From: Candidatus Omnitrophota bacterium
Lineage (GTDB): Bacteria; Omnitrophota; Gorgyraeia; Zapsychrales; Zapsychraceae
Assembly (NCBI GenBank): GCA_015233405.1
Contig: JADFXT010000008.1
Location: 75,250-114,756, forward strand
Reading direction: 5' to 3'
Length of the DNA: 39,507 nucleotides
A program made the position numbers and the translations under genes. Shown in pieces: positions 12,201 through 27,200 of this stretch. Positions within the stretch are counted from its first letter, which is position 1, and every line of letters starts with the position of its first letter. A model generated the notes under the pieces. That model searched no databases. It was not told the DNA's origin and was given only the letters and a program-made list of their open reading frames with translations.

Positions 12201-15200
12201 TTAGCCCTGCTATATTGAAAGTTCCAAATTGTGCATCTCTTTCAAAATAATGTCCTAAACGTTCCCCGGCCGACTGAATATGCTCTGAAGAACCTTGTAA
12301 ATAAGCAAACACGTCTGCCTTTGGCTTCTTATAAGCAAAGCTGGAGAAATATTTGTTAATATATTCCTGGGCTTTAGGAGAAACCTCGTTTTTCATCTCT
12401 TTGATTTCTTCTCGGCTCTTGCCTTTTTTATCGGATGGAAGAATGAAATGAAATTCTCTGCTTTCCTCTTTGTTAATCAAATCAATAATATTCTTTGCTG
12501 TAAGCTCTTTTCCTTCGTTCTTTAATACAGCCCTTGCAGCTCTAATGATTGGTGCATATTCAGGATGATTTCTGAGAGTCGTTATCCTTTCATCTAAAAG
12601 AATATTGATGATTCTCGTGGCCAAAATAAATCTGTTATATTGTTTCTCATTTAATACGCCACCCTTATTCGGATTATAAAAATCCTCCAATGACGCTTCA
12701 AAATGATCTGCAATAGGTTCTTTTGTCGGCGTGACAGGACCGGTTCTACGTTCTATCTGAACAAGCTCTCTAAACATCTTTTTAATAAATACACCATCTC
12801 TGTTGCGCCAGAGTAGAGACATCCAAGATTGAGCATTACGCATAACATTACTTTGTAAAGAATCTATATGCGTAAGATAGCTTTTAAACGAAGCAACAAC
12901 ATTGTAAAGAGAAGATGCGGTGACCGTCGGCAATAGGAACAAAATGCCAACGGTGATCCAGAAACCGGAAGAAGCCAAATTAATTAACACCAAGCTGCCA
13001 AAAGAGAAATTGGCAAATAAACCATAAATGATCGTTGTAAATATTAAGATGGCTATCCAAACAGGCTTTTCTGTTTTGTTCTTTACTTTTCCAAAGATAA
13101 GTCTAGGAAGGAAGTAGAGTAAGCTAGCGATCATCAATCCTACGGCCAAAGAATTCGTGAAAATTACCAAGATAGCGCCTACAAAAAATCCTAAACCATT
13201 AATGAATCGCACCAGGATTCTCATGCGCAGACTGTCAATTCCGTAAAAATTCTTCAAGGAGCTAACATTTTTATTGTTTCCAAACGATCTGATAATTCCT
13301 AAAATAAGGCGCGGAACCAAATAAGATAAGCCAACAATCATAAATCCTACACTGAAAGAATTCGTGAATCCCAAAATAATACCTATGACAGCACCCAAAC
13401 CACTAATACATCGAACCAGGATTTTCGTGCGTCGGTTCTCAAGTCCTTCTAAAATTCTGACAATACTTAATGCAAATACAGGCCCAAGAATTCTCATAAG
13501 GAACATATGGAGCCAACCGCGCCATTTCTTTGTCATTTGATCCACATAATATGTATACGGAGATTTTTCTTTGCGTAAATTATTGGTTTGATCAATGAAT
13601 GGCTTTGTCATCGGGATAAGAGAATTCTTCAAGAATCTCTCAAAACTCTTATAATCTTCAACTTTAATGCCATCCATTTCTGTCCTGATGATCTCAAGAG
13701 TTGTTGCAACATTTTCCTTATTAGATACGTTCGGATTTTTCCCAGCTAACATCATTCTTAAACGTATCAAAGATCTATTGTCTGCGTAAACTTTATTAAT
13801 TGTCTTTTCATATAAATCATAACCTTCATCAGATTTAAGATTCTTCTCGTTTAATCTGTCATAATAATCGTACATCCCTAAATCATAGAAAATTTGAGCA
13901 AGCACTTCCTTCAATTGCCGGCTTTTATCTGCACGTTCAGCAATACGCTTAAATGCGGCTTTAGTACCATTTGAACTTGCCTTACTCCAGTTACCTAACC
14001 AAAATAAATTAGTTGCAATGACAATGTCTCTCTTTAACTCCGGCATAACTCCTTCCTTAACTTTTCGTTCATCATATTTTGCTTTATTAAGCGCTTTAAT
14101 AGTTTTTCTGGCTAAAAATATCGCAATTGGATTGATTCCGGCAACAGCAGATAACGAATGTTCGTACGTATCAGTGGGGCTGGCCTGCAAGAATTTCCAC
14201 ATGAAAATCTCTGCAAAAGTCGTTGGCTCTGTGGACTTAGCGATTGGAAACGGATTATATTCTTTATTAAAATCATCTACATATGTATTTCCAAGACCAA
14301 CCGGCATTCTGGACGGATCCATCATAATAAACTTCTGGGTTTCGCTGACAATTCCATCAAATAAATGCTTCTTGGATTCCTCGTTCATATCGCTCTTAGC
14401 GACCAATCTATATGTCATTTGATAGAATTTTTCAGCAAGGGCTCTTATTTTCTCATCAACAAAGTTTTCAACAAAAATCAACGAGAAGTCCGGATCCTTA
14501 ACAACATCTTGTATTTTCGTTCGTATCGCCTCTTGATGAGTTGGCATTCCTAAGAAATATCTTAGCGCACGAATTTCTGGTGTCGGAACTTTAGAAAGCA
14601 TATCCATAATATTTGCCGGGATTTCTTCCTTCAGCGCAATTTTAGAGACTTCTATGACCAATCTTTTCTCGGCTTCTTTCACAACTAAATCCATGACAGC
14701 TTTCCAAATAAAACCGTAATTTTCTGGCACAACTTTAGAATCAGAAAGAACTTTCTCATAAAAAACTTTTAATAATGCTTCTTTTTGAGAATCATTTGCT
14801 CCAAAAAGCTCTTTAATATTAAGGATTTTTTCGATCACCATGGCCGGTTCAAATTTCTCATCAGCTCTGTCTTGAACGTTCTTCCACATACCATTTCCTG
14901 TGATCGACTTTGCCTCTTGACGCTGACTTAAATCTTCCGGTTTATCTTCAAAAACCAAACGGACACCAAATAAACTCTTTCGTTCGCCGGTCAACTGTTT
15001 CAAAATCTGTACTTCTTCAGGACGTAAATAACCGAAATCTTTCCAAGCATCAAAATGAGCATTAATATTGATGAACTTGGCATCTGTCTTAGTTGCCATA
15101 AAATTGCTAATAAAAGTTCTAATAAACATCAGCTTTATCGCGATTCTTTCAGCATTGTCAGAATCTGTTTTTTCTAATAGGGCTTTCTTTAACTCATTAA

Positions 15201-18200
15201 TATCAGCCGTGTTAATGTCGATATTTCTGTTTAATTTCTTTCGTAACCCTTTCACCCAACCGAATGACGTGAAGAGGGCGATGAAGAAGATCACCGCAAG
15301 GCCAACCGCGACAACAACCCCAAAATGCCACAAAGGACTAAACGACCAGTTCATCATAGCTTTTAAAGTGTTCTTATAAATCTGGTCTTTCTCGACTTTC
15401 ATGTTGCTAGTAAGAGTAACCGAGTTTTGATCCTGGTTCTTTTGGATGGTGCGAACAATGTCTTTAACATCCACTTCAATATTTTTAGTGTTTCCATTGG
15501 CATCGGTGATCGTAATCCATTTTGTATATGACCGGAGTCCAAGCATTTGTGCTAAAGAGTTCATAGGGCTTTGACGAAGCTGATCCCACGTGTTTGCATC
15601 ATAAACATTTAAGATAATGTTTGTGCCGCTCACAACAGCTACGACGTTATTGTTGATGATCAAGCGTCCTTTGGCTTTATCCAATTTGGTCGGCGACACA
15701 ATGTTTTCCATTATTAACATCGCCCAAATGGTTTCGCCTGTTTTGGCCTTATACGGATAAATCGTGACATTAAAGTTGCTGTAGAAATATTCTTTAAGAT
15801 CGCCGTTGGCGTATTCATCAGCGCGTTCGCCATAGAGAGTTTTGATCGGATGTCGTAAGAATCTATTAAATCTGGAGACCAATGTTCTTTCTCCGAATAA
15901 ATTCTCATACACTTGAGTATAATGATAAGGAAGCTTTGTGTTCTTAAACGGAATGCCGTTATTATCTGAAGAAATCTTATATTGCTGATCGATATAATAT
16001 TCATTGACCTCACCGATTCTGTAGTTAAATTCAATAAGCGTATGCTTGTTCTTATATTCAACGCCGTCTTTATATTCATACGGAACATCATAGTAGTACA
16101 TGAATTTCTTGGCATTCATGGTTCTATAAGTCGTTTCGCGAAGAAGTCTTTGCTTATATGGATCAACGGCGATTTCACCGGAAGATACGCCAAACGGAAC
16201 TGTTGCAACAACGGCTTTGCCAAATTTGTTAAAGATCAATGAACCTCTGTCAAACGTAGCGAAATTGCGCTTTAACGGATCTTTAGCGATCAAATAGCGA
16301 GCTAAAACCGGCATGCGAGCATATTCATTACCACCCATCAATAAGTATTTGTTGACTTTAACTAATTCAAATCCGACTTTGTCCTGAACGCCTTTGGCCA
16401 AAAGCTTCTTGATCAAATCTTTTGACAATCCATAAATTTTAAAGAGGTCGTTAGAATTATAATGCTGTTTATCTGTTTCCAATTTATAAACCATTCCTCT
16501 GGACGAGAATTGATAACCTTCTTCAGAAGTTTCGCCGTTCCACCGGGTGTTGACGATCGCGTCGCTATGATCGCGGTCATCGCTGGATTCGAAAGCTAAA
16601 ACCTTGTTGTTAAAGACGCGGTAGTTATAAGTCGTACCGCCGTTTTTCATCTCCACTCTTTCCTTGGTGATGGTAATTCTATTGGCGCCTGTTTCTCTCA
16701 TGATCTGAGCCAAACCGACGAGCATTTTGGCTTTAGCCATTGCTTTTAAGTTTTCCGGTATGGCCAGATTTTTCTCGCCTAAGATCGCATCCGCCGCAGC
16801 CTCAGGAGTTTCGTAATCATAGGTCCATTCATAGAAAGATGTTTTATAAGGCTCGCCAGTAATCTTATAGGTATCGCCGACTTTCACTGCGCGGTAAATC
16901 AAGATATCCGGATAACGATCTCCGGCATTTTGATAAGGAAGCGGGATTTCGACGAGATATTGATCATTTCCGTCAGGAATAAGTTTTGTGATACGAGCGC
17001 CTTCGCCGCCGTCTCTGTTATCAATGGCGCGGGCAATTTCAAATTCGCCATTAGCTGCATTTTCTTCAATGATATCAAAGATCTCTTTCTCAAATCCTGT
17101 GACCTGGTCGTTGGTTATGGCCACATAACCTTTAGCCGGCTGTAATAACTCATAATTGTCATTGATATAATAAATGGCCTTCTTAGCATTCTTATCGGCA
17201 GGAGTTTTCTCTTCCTTACTATTGATAACAGCAAATCCTTTAACCTTGGTTCCGTCAGCAAGCGTCTGCGGCAGGATATAGAACACGATGCGCTCTTCAC
17301 CGTCATCATTATATCCGGCGGCGTTGTTGATGGCGTTGGTCTTGGCATCTCTGTATTCAATAATACTGATGACTTCATTGTTAAAGTAAACTCTTAATCC
17401 GGGAACCTTGGTTGCGATCATGACCGGCGATACAGGTCGAGCGGCTTTCTCTGCATTAATTCTAGAATCAATATTGCTGGCAACCGTTGCAACATCGGCA
17501 GCTCGCTGTGCTTCTGAAAGCATCGGATTCTGGAATTTCTTAAAGGCCTTAATAGATTCTTGTTTTTGTTCTTCAAAACCAGCGTCCTGTAGACCCTGAA
17601 GCTGAGCTTTTAAAGCTCTTAATCTCTGTAATTCGCTTCGCACACCGGCTAAAGTTGTCGGCATTGGTCCGCCAATATTTCCGGTCGGTAAAGGCGTTGC
17701 TGCTACGGTGGAAACTTCCTGGGCGGCAGAAGATTGTCTTGTCTGTGCTGGTGCTGTTACAGGAGCTTGTCTTTCCGTCGTTGTTTGTGCCGGAGTTGTA
17801 CGTGTTGCGGGAGCTTCTTCTCGAGGTTCTTCGACAGGAACAACAGCGGCAGCGCCGGTTGAACCAGCCCATAATTTCTGGAACTCACGGTAAGACTGTC
17901 TCGGCTGACGGTTAATATCCACAAAACCTAACCACTCTTCTCTATCAGAGCTATGAACGGACGGGCTTCCAGCTGCTTTCCACCACTCGTCGGAGAAGGT
18001 CATGAATGTGGCGCCTAAGAAAAGATTTCTATCAGCGTTACGGACAATGGTTTCCCAAATTGCTTTATTGACGCGGGCATATTCTGCCGGATTCGTAGCA
18101 GATTCAAGAGCAGAGGTTTCAGAGAAATAGAATTTCAAGTTTCGTTCTTTAAATGTATTTTTCAAAGCTCTGATCTGACCGAAGAGCCCATCAAAAGACG

Positions 18201-21200
18201 AACCACGATAGATATTCATACCCCAAACATCGACGGACGGAACGCGGCGGACAATATCTTCGGTCGGCACTTCACCGTGGGCGGTCGCGACTTTATGGTT
18301 CGGGTCAATAGCTTTAGCGGTCTTCGCGGCAGACTCAAGAATTCTATACCAGGTATTAATATCATTGCCGAACCATTCCGGATGATAGTTATATTCATTA
18401 CCAAATTCCCACATATAAATGGCCGGATGATTTTTGTATGTCTGGATGTACTCTTTATAAGTTCCGCTGGAGATATCCGGTCCGCGATTCATACGATCGT
18501 CGAAGTTCGCGAAGTTGATGATGACTTTAATGCCGTTAGCGGATAATGCGTCGAGGAATGTCTTAGACGTGATCGGATAATACGTTCTGATGACCGTAAC
18601 GCCCATTTCTCTTAATAAACGAATATCGCTTAAATGTTCATCCCAGTTAATGCCTTCTTCACGGGTATGACCTTTAAGGATCGGAGAATATGTAAATCCA
18701 CGGATAGGAATTGTTCGGTCTAATCCGTATCGGACATATTTGGTTTGAGCAACTAAATTGTCCTGATGTGCTCCGCCATTCGCTTCATGGACGAGAGCAG
18801 CGCTTAAGGAAGAATTATTATTTGTGGCGATGAGGATATATTCTTTAGAATCAACAATGACGCGAGCTCCGTAAGCGGTTGTCATCGGACCGGCTCTGAC
18901 TAAGCCCTGGCTTAAGAGAGCTTCTAATTTCGCAGCCTTAGCTTCTTGATGAGTAGCGCGGAAGAATGCCAACACATCTTTAACGTCTGTATCATTCTGA
19001 GAAAGAATTTTCCACTCAGAAGAATTGATCTTTCCGGTCTTAATCAGGTTCTGAGCTTCTAGAATAACAGCCGCATCAGTTTGTCCTTCACGAGGATTAT
19101 GCTGGTCTAACGGAGTATTTCCTCCACGGCTTAATTCGGCTTCCAATCTTTCCAAAACGGCGATTCTGGTATCGATATCTGTGGTCAAGATATTGATGTA
19201 CTCTCTCATATAATAAGCTTCAGATCTCGAATCATCATAATTCTTATAAATCGCAACCTTTGAGGTGCCAAAAGTTTTCCCTAAGTGAATGACAGCCCTG
19301 ACTCCGCCTTCCACGTCAAGAATCATGACCTTGTTCGATTTGACTTTGATCTTATCGAAATTGTTGGCTAAATCCATCAACGAAGTTTGTTCGGCAACCG
19401 GTTTTTGCGTGACAGGATCAATGTAGGTATAAAGATATTTTTCTGCCTGATGCGCGTTGACAGGAAGTTTTACAGGAACAAACTGCCCACCATCAACGCC
19501 ATAAATGATTTCGCGGCTATCTGCGCCTTCAAAACTTAAAACAGCGAACACTTTCGGTGCAAGCCAAGTGGTTCCAAGTTTTCGAACCAATTGAACGCCG
19601 TATTTAACTAAATCTTGTTCATCCACATAAACGGTTCCTTCTTTGGTCGGAACGCCATATTTGTAATCGGTTAATTTCTTAAATTCTTTTCGACCGGAAT
19701 CGGTAAAAACGATCGTGGCTCCGGCCAAATCAATGGTTTCTCCGTTGACCGTGATGGTGCCTTTGCCGACGATATATTTATAAACCAATTTGCCTTTGTA
19801 ATTTGTTGTGACAACTTTACCTTTAATTAATCCGTCGGCATCATTTCCATTGCTCCAAGCTTCAATCATTTGCTGAGTGATCGGATATGATCCCTGGCCG
19901 CGCTTGATGACCACACCAGGGCCTTTGAGCATTTCCAAAGCAAGTCTATCCGTCGGGATGCTGGTCTCAATGATGATCGGTAAAGAGCTGATCAATTTGT
20001 TTTCTTTTAAGATCTCGCCATATTCTTTTTGGTCTTCCGGAAGAATGACTAAGGTCTCGCCGTTTTCGTCGCTTAAAAGTAAAGAAACCCATCCGCCCTC
20101 ATACCAACCTCTCCACACATATCCTTGACCAGGCATACGTTCAATATTATTGGCTTTAAGCTGTTCGGCTGTTAAATCTTTTAAACTGTGGGCGACGGTG
20201 ATAACCTTCTTTGATAAATCTATTCTATAATACTGTCCATCCAAGAATCTCGGTAAAGCATTTCCATTTTCCAAAATTTTAATTTCATCTAATGCGAATT
20301 CAGGATTATAGATAATCAGATCTCCGGTACCAAGCTGACGGGATTCTTCCCAATCAGGATTAATTCCTACAACATCTGAAGAATCCGTTAATATTGCAGG
20401 TTTTTGCGCGCCGGCATATAATCTAGAATGATTATTAGACAAATCCGGCACGTTATAAACAAGCAATGGTTTCTTCGCTGGTTCTTCTCCGCCGCCAATA
20501 CTAAATATTTTCTGCTGAACTGCAGCTTGTGCGCCAGATGCGCCAGCGCCTACGAGCACGCTTGTATTATTCTTTCTAAAGGTTTCGGATATGCCAAAAG
20601 TCCAATTGCCGTTTGACAATTTATTGATGCTGGCCATAAAGTTGTTCCAATCGCCGCTATTTGCGCCAAAGCTAATGCCATAAGCCTGATTCTCGCCGAC
20701 TTGCGAAGCGTTTAGACCCATAGTAAGATCCGTGTTACCTATGTGTCCAATTCCTCTTGTAGCATTTAATCCCACACGACGATCTGCAGTTCCAACTTCT
20801 GCTTTAACACTAATACCCCAAACTTGAACAGCAACACCTAAAGAACCAAAAATACTTTCATGAGATTCTAATAATCCGGCAAAGCTTCCTTCTCGAAGAC
20901 GATTCAAAGCAAAATCAACAGTAAGGTTGTTGCTAATTCTTAACCGATATTTAACTTTTTCTGCATCAAAGACATCGCTTGTAGACAATTTGACATCACC
21001 TTCATAAATCGTTGCGCCGGTAACCGGAGCAATGATCTTGACATGTTCAGCGCCGGAAGTTTGAGCATAGCCAAAACCGACTTCAATAATAACATGCTGT
21101 GAACCGCTCTGAGTTGCGGTCCAATCTAAAATAGCATTTCCGCTATTGACGCTGCTGATAGAACTTCTGACATCCGCATTGACTTTATTCATAAGCGTGG

Positions 21201-24200
21201 CGCCGATAAAAAGACGATCGCCTTTCCATGCAATCGTATTGATAAAGAAAATATGATTTTCATAGCTATCTGAACCAAAACCATTGCCTCTCGGATCGGC
21301 CTTAAAACTATAACCGTTGGTAGCTCCGACAGTCATTCTCCATAACCTCTTTGAATCTTCAGCTGTTAATGGAATGGAAATAGCCATAAACTTCTCCTGA
21401 ACGCCACCCGGAACTTGCGCACCATTCGTACCAGCTTCGAGAATAATTCTGTCAAGACGTTTTGAGATCTGGTTGGACTGTAGAATTTGCCCATTAAGAA
21501 GTCTTGTTAAATCCGTAGAAGCTCTATCCGGTATGGACTGTCTGTTTTGATCAGGAGTTCTATCTGTATTCTCGCTTGGATCTACAGGAACCGCGATCAT
21601 CTGGCGATCTATTTTTCCGACATAGGCAGCAATGTTAAGCTCAAGCTGAGTTCCGGTTAATTTTTCTTTTAAAAGTTTGATAGTCCGTTCACGGGCTTCG
21701 ATTAAATAAGCATTATATTGCTCAACTGCGGCTTTATAAGCCTGATATTGTTTTTTGGCCTCGTCGCTAGCTTTTTTGGCTTCTTTTTGAGCTTTGACCA
21801 ATGCTTGATTGGCTTCAATTTCTAATCTGGCGGCTTCGTTGGCTTCGCTGCCATCATTAATATTTTTCTCAAGAACGGATTTGCCAAAACCAGACATGCT
21901 CATAATATTATTCAATGCCTGTGTTTCCATTTCTTTCTCAGCGGCTGATATTTTCTTGACGGTTTCATCAAGATACATCGCCAATCCTAAAGCATTGATC
22001 TTTTTCATGAGATCTAAAATACTATTTTCAACGTCGTATTCTGCCTTACGAGCTTCAAATTTTCTGGCGATGACATGGTCATTGGATTCGTTGCTCTGGT
22101 TTAATTGAATAGCTTCATCTTGATCGATTTCCGGAATACCGTATTTAATGAAATATTCTCTCTTGGCTTTCAGCGCATCTTCTAGTTGTCCAAAAAGATT
22201 TTGAGCGTCATCAGAAATTTGAGGATTGTTAATAATGGTTGTGTTGATTGTATAGATATAAGATTCAATAAGGTACAATTGTTGTTCTATGCCTTTCCTC
22301 GATTCGGCAATTGTATAAACATCCTTCGGCCGTTTGCCTTGCGTCTTTGTATCCCAAGTCAGCGGAATAAGAGGAAGATTTAAATAATCATTGATTTTTA
22401 AAGTCATAGAATCGCTGAGCAGCTTCATATTTTCTGTATTGATGGCTCGTTCGAGGGCATTTAAATCGATTTCTCTTTGTAACATCGCCAAGGCATCATC
22501 ATAGAAAGAAGCCGGTTTGCCATATTGCTGTAATGATGCATAGAAGAAAAGCTGGTCTCTGACCAAATCCTCTTGGTCTTCAGCTAACGCCAACTGCCTG
22601 AGAGCTAACTGTAATCCTCTATCTGCAAACCGAGAGGCATCCGTCTCGGCGCCATTGGCAGCTTTTAATTTATTAACAGCTTCCTGCCATTGGGCAACGC
22701 CTTGTCTTAACCGTTCAAGACGTCCCATCACAGTACCTAAAATTTCTGACTGCAGATCATCATCATGCAAATACTTCCAAGCATCCTGAGCTTTTGCGAG
22801 AAGAGGAAGAATTTTATTAAAGGTATTATTGTTATCTGCATATTTCCCATTTTTAATAATTTCATCGCGTAAGCCTGTCGCTAGATTATGTTGTGCTGTC
22901 AAAGAATCTCCTGTGGCTACGGCCTGCTCTAATAACCCTCCTTTGCCTCCTACGGTCTGGACAACTTGACCGTTTTTTAAAACCCTAAAAAAGACATCGC
23001 TAGCAAAAACCTGATCTCGTTTAACAAATGCATTTAAAGAATCACTGGCATGCCCGATTTTATCCAGATTAGCTATGCCACTCGTGATATCAGAAAGCGG
23101 AAAATAAGAACCGCTGTTGACCTGCTCGATTCTTTCGCGCAATAACTGTTCTGCGGTCATGCCTCTTTGAGCCATCTCATCTCTGAAAGCTTTCACGCCC
23201 CAATCTGGTGAAATCGTAACAGTGCCGTTATCCTCAACTTTAATCGCATATTTTGCCATAACTGCCGTGAACAAATATCGTACGCTGCTCATTTTCGCTT
23301 CTTCATTAACGGCATTTTGTCTGAAATTTTTAAATACATTTGTCCAGTGTTCAAAAACCTGGGCGTAAGCATTGCCTTCTTGCGTAGCGCGAAGGGTTTG
23401 TACGGCTTTTTGATACGCTAATTTAGCGTCCTGCGACAACTGTCCTTTTTGTTTCAAGTCGCTAAGCATTTTTTCAGCTTGAACAAAAAGATTAGAAATG
23501 AACATGTATTGATTGTCTTGATTAATAGTGGCTTGAGGTATAATTCCAGAGCGTAAACGGAATTGGAAAACTTTATAGTCTTGTCCAAGAGGTTTGCGAT
23601 ATTGATCAATCAAAGTATTATTTACAACAGCTGAAGCACCGGTCTTTGTCATTTGTTCAACAAGATCAGGGACATTAGCGCCGTATTCATAAATACCAGC
23701 TTCCGCATGATTAAGATCCCGTGTATCAAGACCAGGACCGCTAATAATCAAGTCTGTATTCTTTCCATGTCCTACCCGAACCATGCTGACGCGAATTGGG
23801 TAAAGCATACCGTCCACATGCCAGTAAGATCCGATGCCTGTTGCTGCTGTTGCTTTCTGGAACTGAAATTCTTTAATGTTATCTTTAGGATAACGGAAAA
23901 ATGATCCATTCTTAAGATGAACTTGCCCGACGGGTATTTGATCTGCACTTGGTTTGGCAATAATAATAGCGAATTCATCTGCGCCAGTAACACCGTCAGT
24001 GTTCGGTCCAACGATTTGAAGCCCTTCGGTCAATCTCATTGTAGCCCAGGCGCCTTCATAGCGTCCTGTTGCCTCGTTATACTGACCCATATTAGGATTG
24101 AAGACGGTGATCTTATCTGTTTCAACGAGGACGTTGTTGTTCTGGTCCATAGCAACCATACGGCCACTGTTGTCTGTTTTGATAACAATCGGCGTCCTCT

Positions 24201-27200
24201 TCACGGCGTTGACATCACCAAAATAAGCTTCATCTTTGACGAATTTTCCTGTTGCACGGTTAAATCTGATTATCCAACCAGTCGTATTCGGATTCTCTAT
24301 CTTTGTGTACATCCAGAAACTCTTTAAATTTATATTCTGGCTATAAATAACATAAGGATAAATTGGGCTGCCAGACGGATCGTTGCCTAGATAAACGCTG
24401 ACGTCGACTTGAGCCTCAGCGCCATATTCTTCCAAATTTCTTCCTCTATAAGTTGTGCTTCCGTCGGAAACAAGGGCTTTAGCGGCGATCGTCGGAGGAA
24501 GAAGATCGTCGGAATAATATACTTTTAAAATTTCACCAGTTAAAGGATGGATCGCAGCTGATGTAATAATACGACCACTGGCATCATACCCGCGGATAAC
24601 ATCTCTTAAATCATAATAATTTTTAACCATGGTCTCTAAAGGCATCAAAGAAAATGTTTCGCCCGGAATTAAGTTATAATCCCGGCCATCGTCTGATTTT
24701 AACCATTCTTTAAGGATAAGATCTCCGTTGCGGTCTTTCATAAAGATATGGGCTGTAGCAACTAACCCTCGTCCTTCTCTTCCTCCGGTCGCTTTAAATT
24801 TTTGAACATCAATTTTATAATACAGCACATATTCATCCGCCGGGATTTGGTTGCCTTCGTCATCAATAAACGTTTCGCCTGCTCGTCCGCGCTCAATTTC
24901 ATATTGAAATGCCTTCGGATCCGGATTGAGCAAAGCTTCCAAATAAAATAGCGTTTCAAGTTCAGAACGTAAATACGCCGGGAATTTATCCCAGCCAAAT
25001 TGTTCAGTAGATCTGTTGCCAGCTAATACAGAAAGGATTTTACCAACTGTTGTTTCAAGATTCTTAACAAAAGCAAGGTCAACGGTGTAAGCTGTTCGCT
25101 CGCCGCGAAGAACAACTTGATCGCCTCTTTGTTCCGGACCAGGATTAGAAATCAGATAAGAATAATCAACGCCTACGCCGGTATTGGCCCACTTTGCATA
25201 TTCCCAGAATCCACCGTTTCCTCTATGTTCAACGTAATAGGCGGCAGGAATGGAAAGGCCACCATTATGTTTCATTTTAATAGAATTTTCCGCAAGTTTG
25301 TCGTATAACGTCATCACTGCCTCGGCAAGATAAAGCTCATTTAACGCAACAATGCTCCCAGGCTTATGAAGAGCTTCGCCTTTTAACATTTTAAACAGAT
25401 CCGTAGCGCCGGCATTCGAATTGTTGTAAAGCTGAATTAATTGAAAGAGAGGATTATCGCTATTAATAGAAATCCCGGCGTTAATCGGAACACCCTTGAT
25501 TTCACCGACTTTAACTGGAATACCGTTAGCAGGACTATAATTGAGACCTAAAAAGGCGGACACATCAAATTTGCCACCTTTGCCTGCAATATTATTTTGA
25601 ATTCTTTCAAGATTTTTCCGGAAAGCCATGGCATTCATTCTTTGAATATCATTCATACCAGCAAGCATTCCGATGATTCCAGCCTCATGTTTTCTGATGA
25701 TTGCATCCAGCTTATCTTGAGCATTATTCGGGTCAATTTGTTCGGCCGCTTCTCTCTTTTTCTTTTCCAACTCTTTTTGTTTTTTCTCCAAATTGCTTTC
25801 AATCCTTGCCATCTGACCCTGAGTGTTTGGCTCAACCTTTACGGACACGCCAATGACTTGATTTGCAGAAACCGCATTGCCGGCAGTTAAACCAGTAGGA
25901 ATTTCATAAACCGGAACGCTGATTTCTTGGTCTATTCCAGCTTGATCCGTGATGGTGATTTGATATCCATTATCGCCTTCAACAATAGATTTAATCTTTC
26001 CGGCCACAGGACTACGAACAAGTGAAAACGGAGTGTTCTTAATTAATAATTCATCCGTTTCAGCAGAACCAAGCATCTTGGATAACATATATTCTTCCGT
26101 TCCTTCAGCCTTATAGAGATACGTCGGAGATTTGGAGAAACTAATAAAGCTGAGCGTTGAAGCATTCTTCACAGAAGTCATGTTTTTTGCAAACTGAACA
26201 TAAAGATCTCCTAATGTTTCGCTTAAGCGTGCTTCGCTGACTTGCCGATTTTCGGCGTTTGGATTACCACCATATAAATCATCCTGACTAAGCATCAAAA
26301 CAACGCCATCAGTCGGCAGGCCATTAAATCCAACATTATCTACCAAGATTTTTTTGACTTTTGCTTCCACATCATTTAACTCAGAATTCTCTAATAAAGT
26401 AAATTTTCCTGTTCTTGTTAAAGCAACAATACTAGCAGAGGGAATAGGATCTCCAGCTCTCGATGAAACAACCGTACTAGCAGGTATGGGGTTATTAAAA
26501 CTTACAATGAAGGACTCTCGATATTTTGTAATCATAATATACACAATCGGAATCACCTTCTGGCCCGGGGCTTTCAGCTGTTCTTTCGCAACTTGTTGAG
26601 CAATAAACTTCATACGGTTAGAAGTATATTCAGAATAGGTTAAAACAGATTGCAAAAGTTTCTGTGCATCTTCATGAGTTACAACCGGAGCAATATATCC
26701 AAGAGAAGCAACATATTCAGCCGTATATTCATAAGAAACATTCTCGCCGTAATTAGCAAGAACGGCAGGAACATATTTAAGTGTTTTGGTGTTGATATGC
26801 GGGTTAATACCTTTGGCATAACCAATAGCTAAAGCGTCTCGCGTTGCTTGGGTTCCCTGGTTATAAGCAGCCAAAGCTAATTCTTTTTTGCCAAATTCAT
26901 GAAATTGCATAGCCAAATAATACGCGCTGACAAGAACGTTGGTGTAAGGATCTTTAGAATTCCAAGTAATACCCAACATCTTTGAAACCAGTTCTCCCGT
27001 AGACGGAATAACTTGACCTAAACCTTCATCATGATCACGTCCTTCAGCTTTAGGATCAAAGCCGCTTTCATGGTAAATAAGAGCAAGTTCAAGCTCGAGG
27101 AATTTCTCTTCATTATGGAATTCTTCAGGAAGCCATCCGGCTGCAATAGCTTTCAACCAAATAGCATGGACGGCTTTTCTAATCGGTTCTTCCAAATTGG

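Noticed and set aside
15714-16115. Minus-strand ORF of 133 codons in another frame
   Set aside because: The product is rich in Asn, Ile, Arg, Ser and Thr and has no ribosome binding site or domain pattern. The giant frame is well behaved here.
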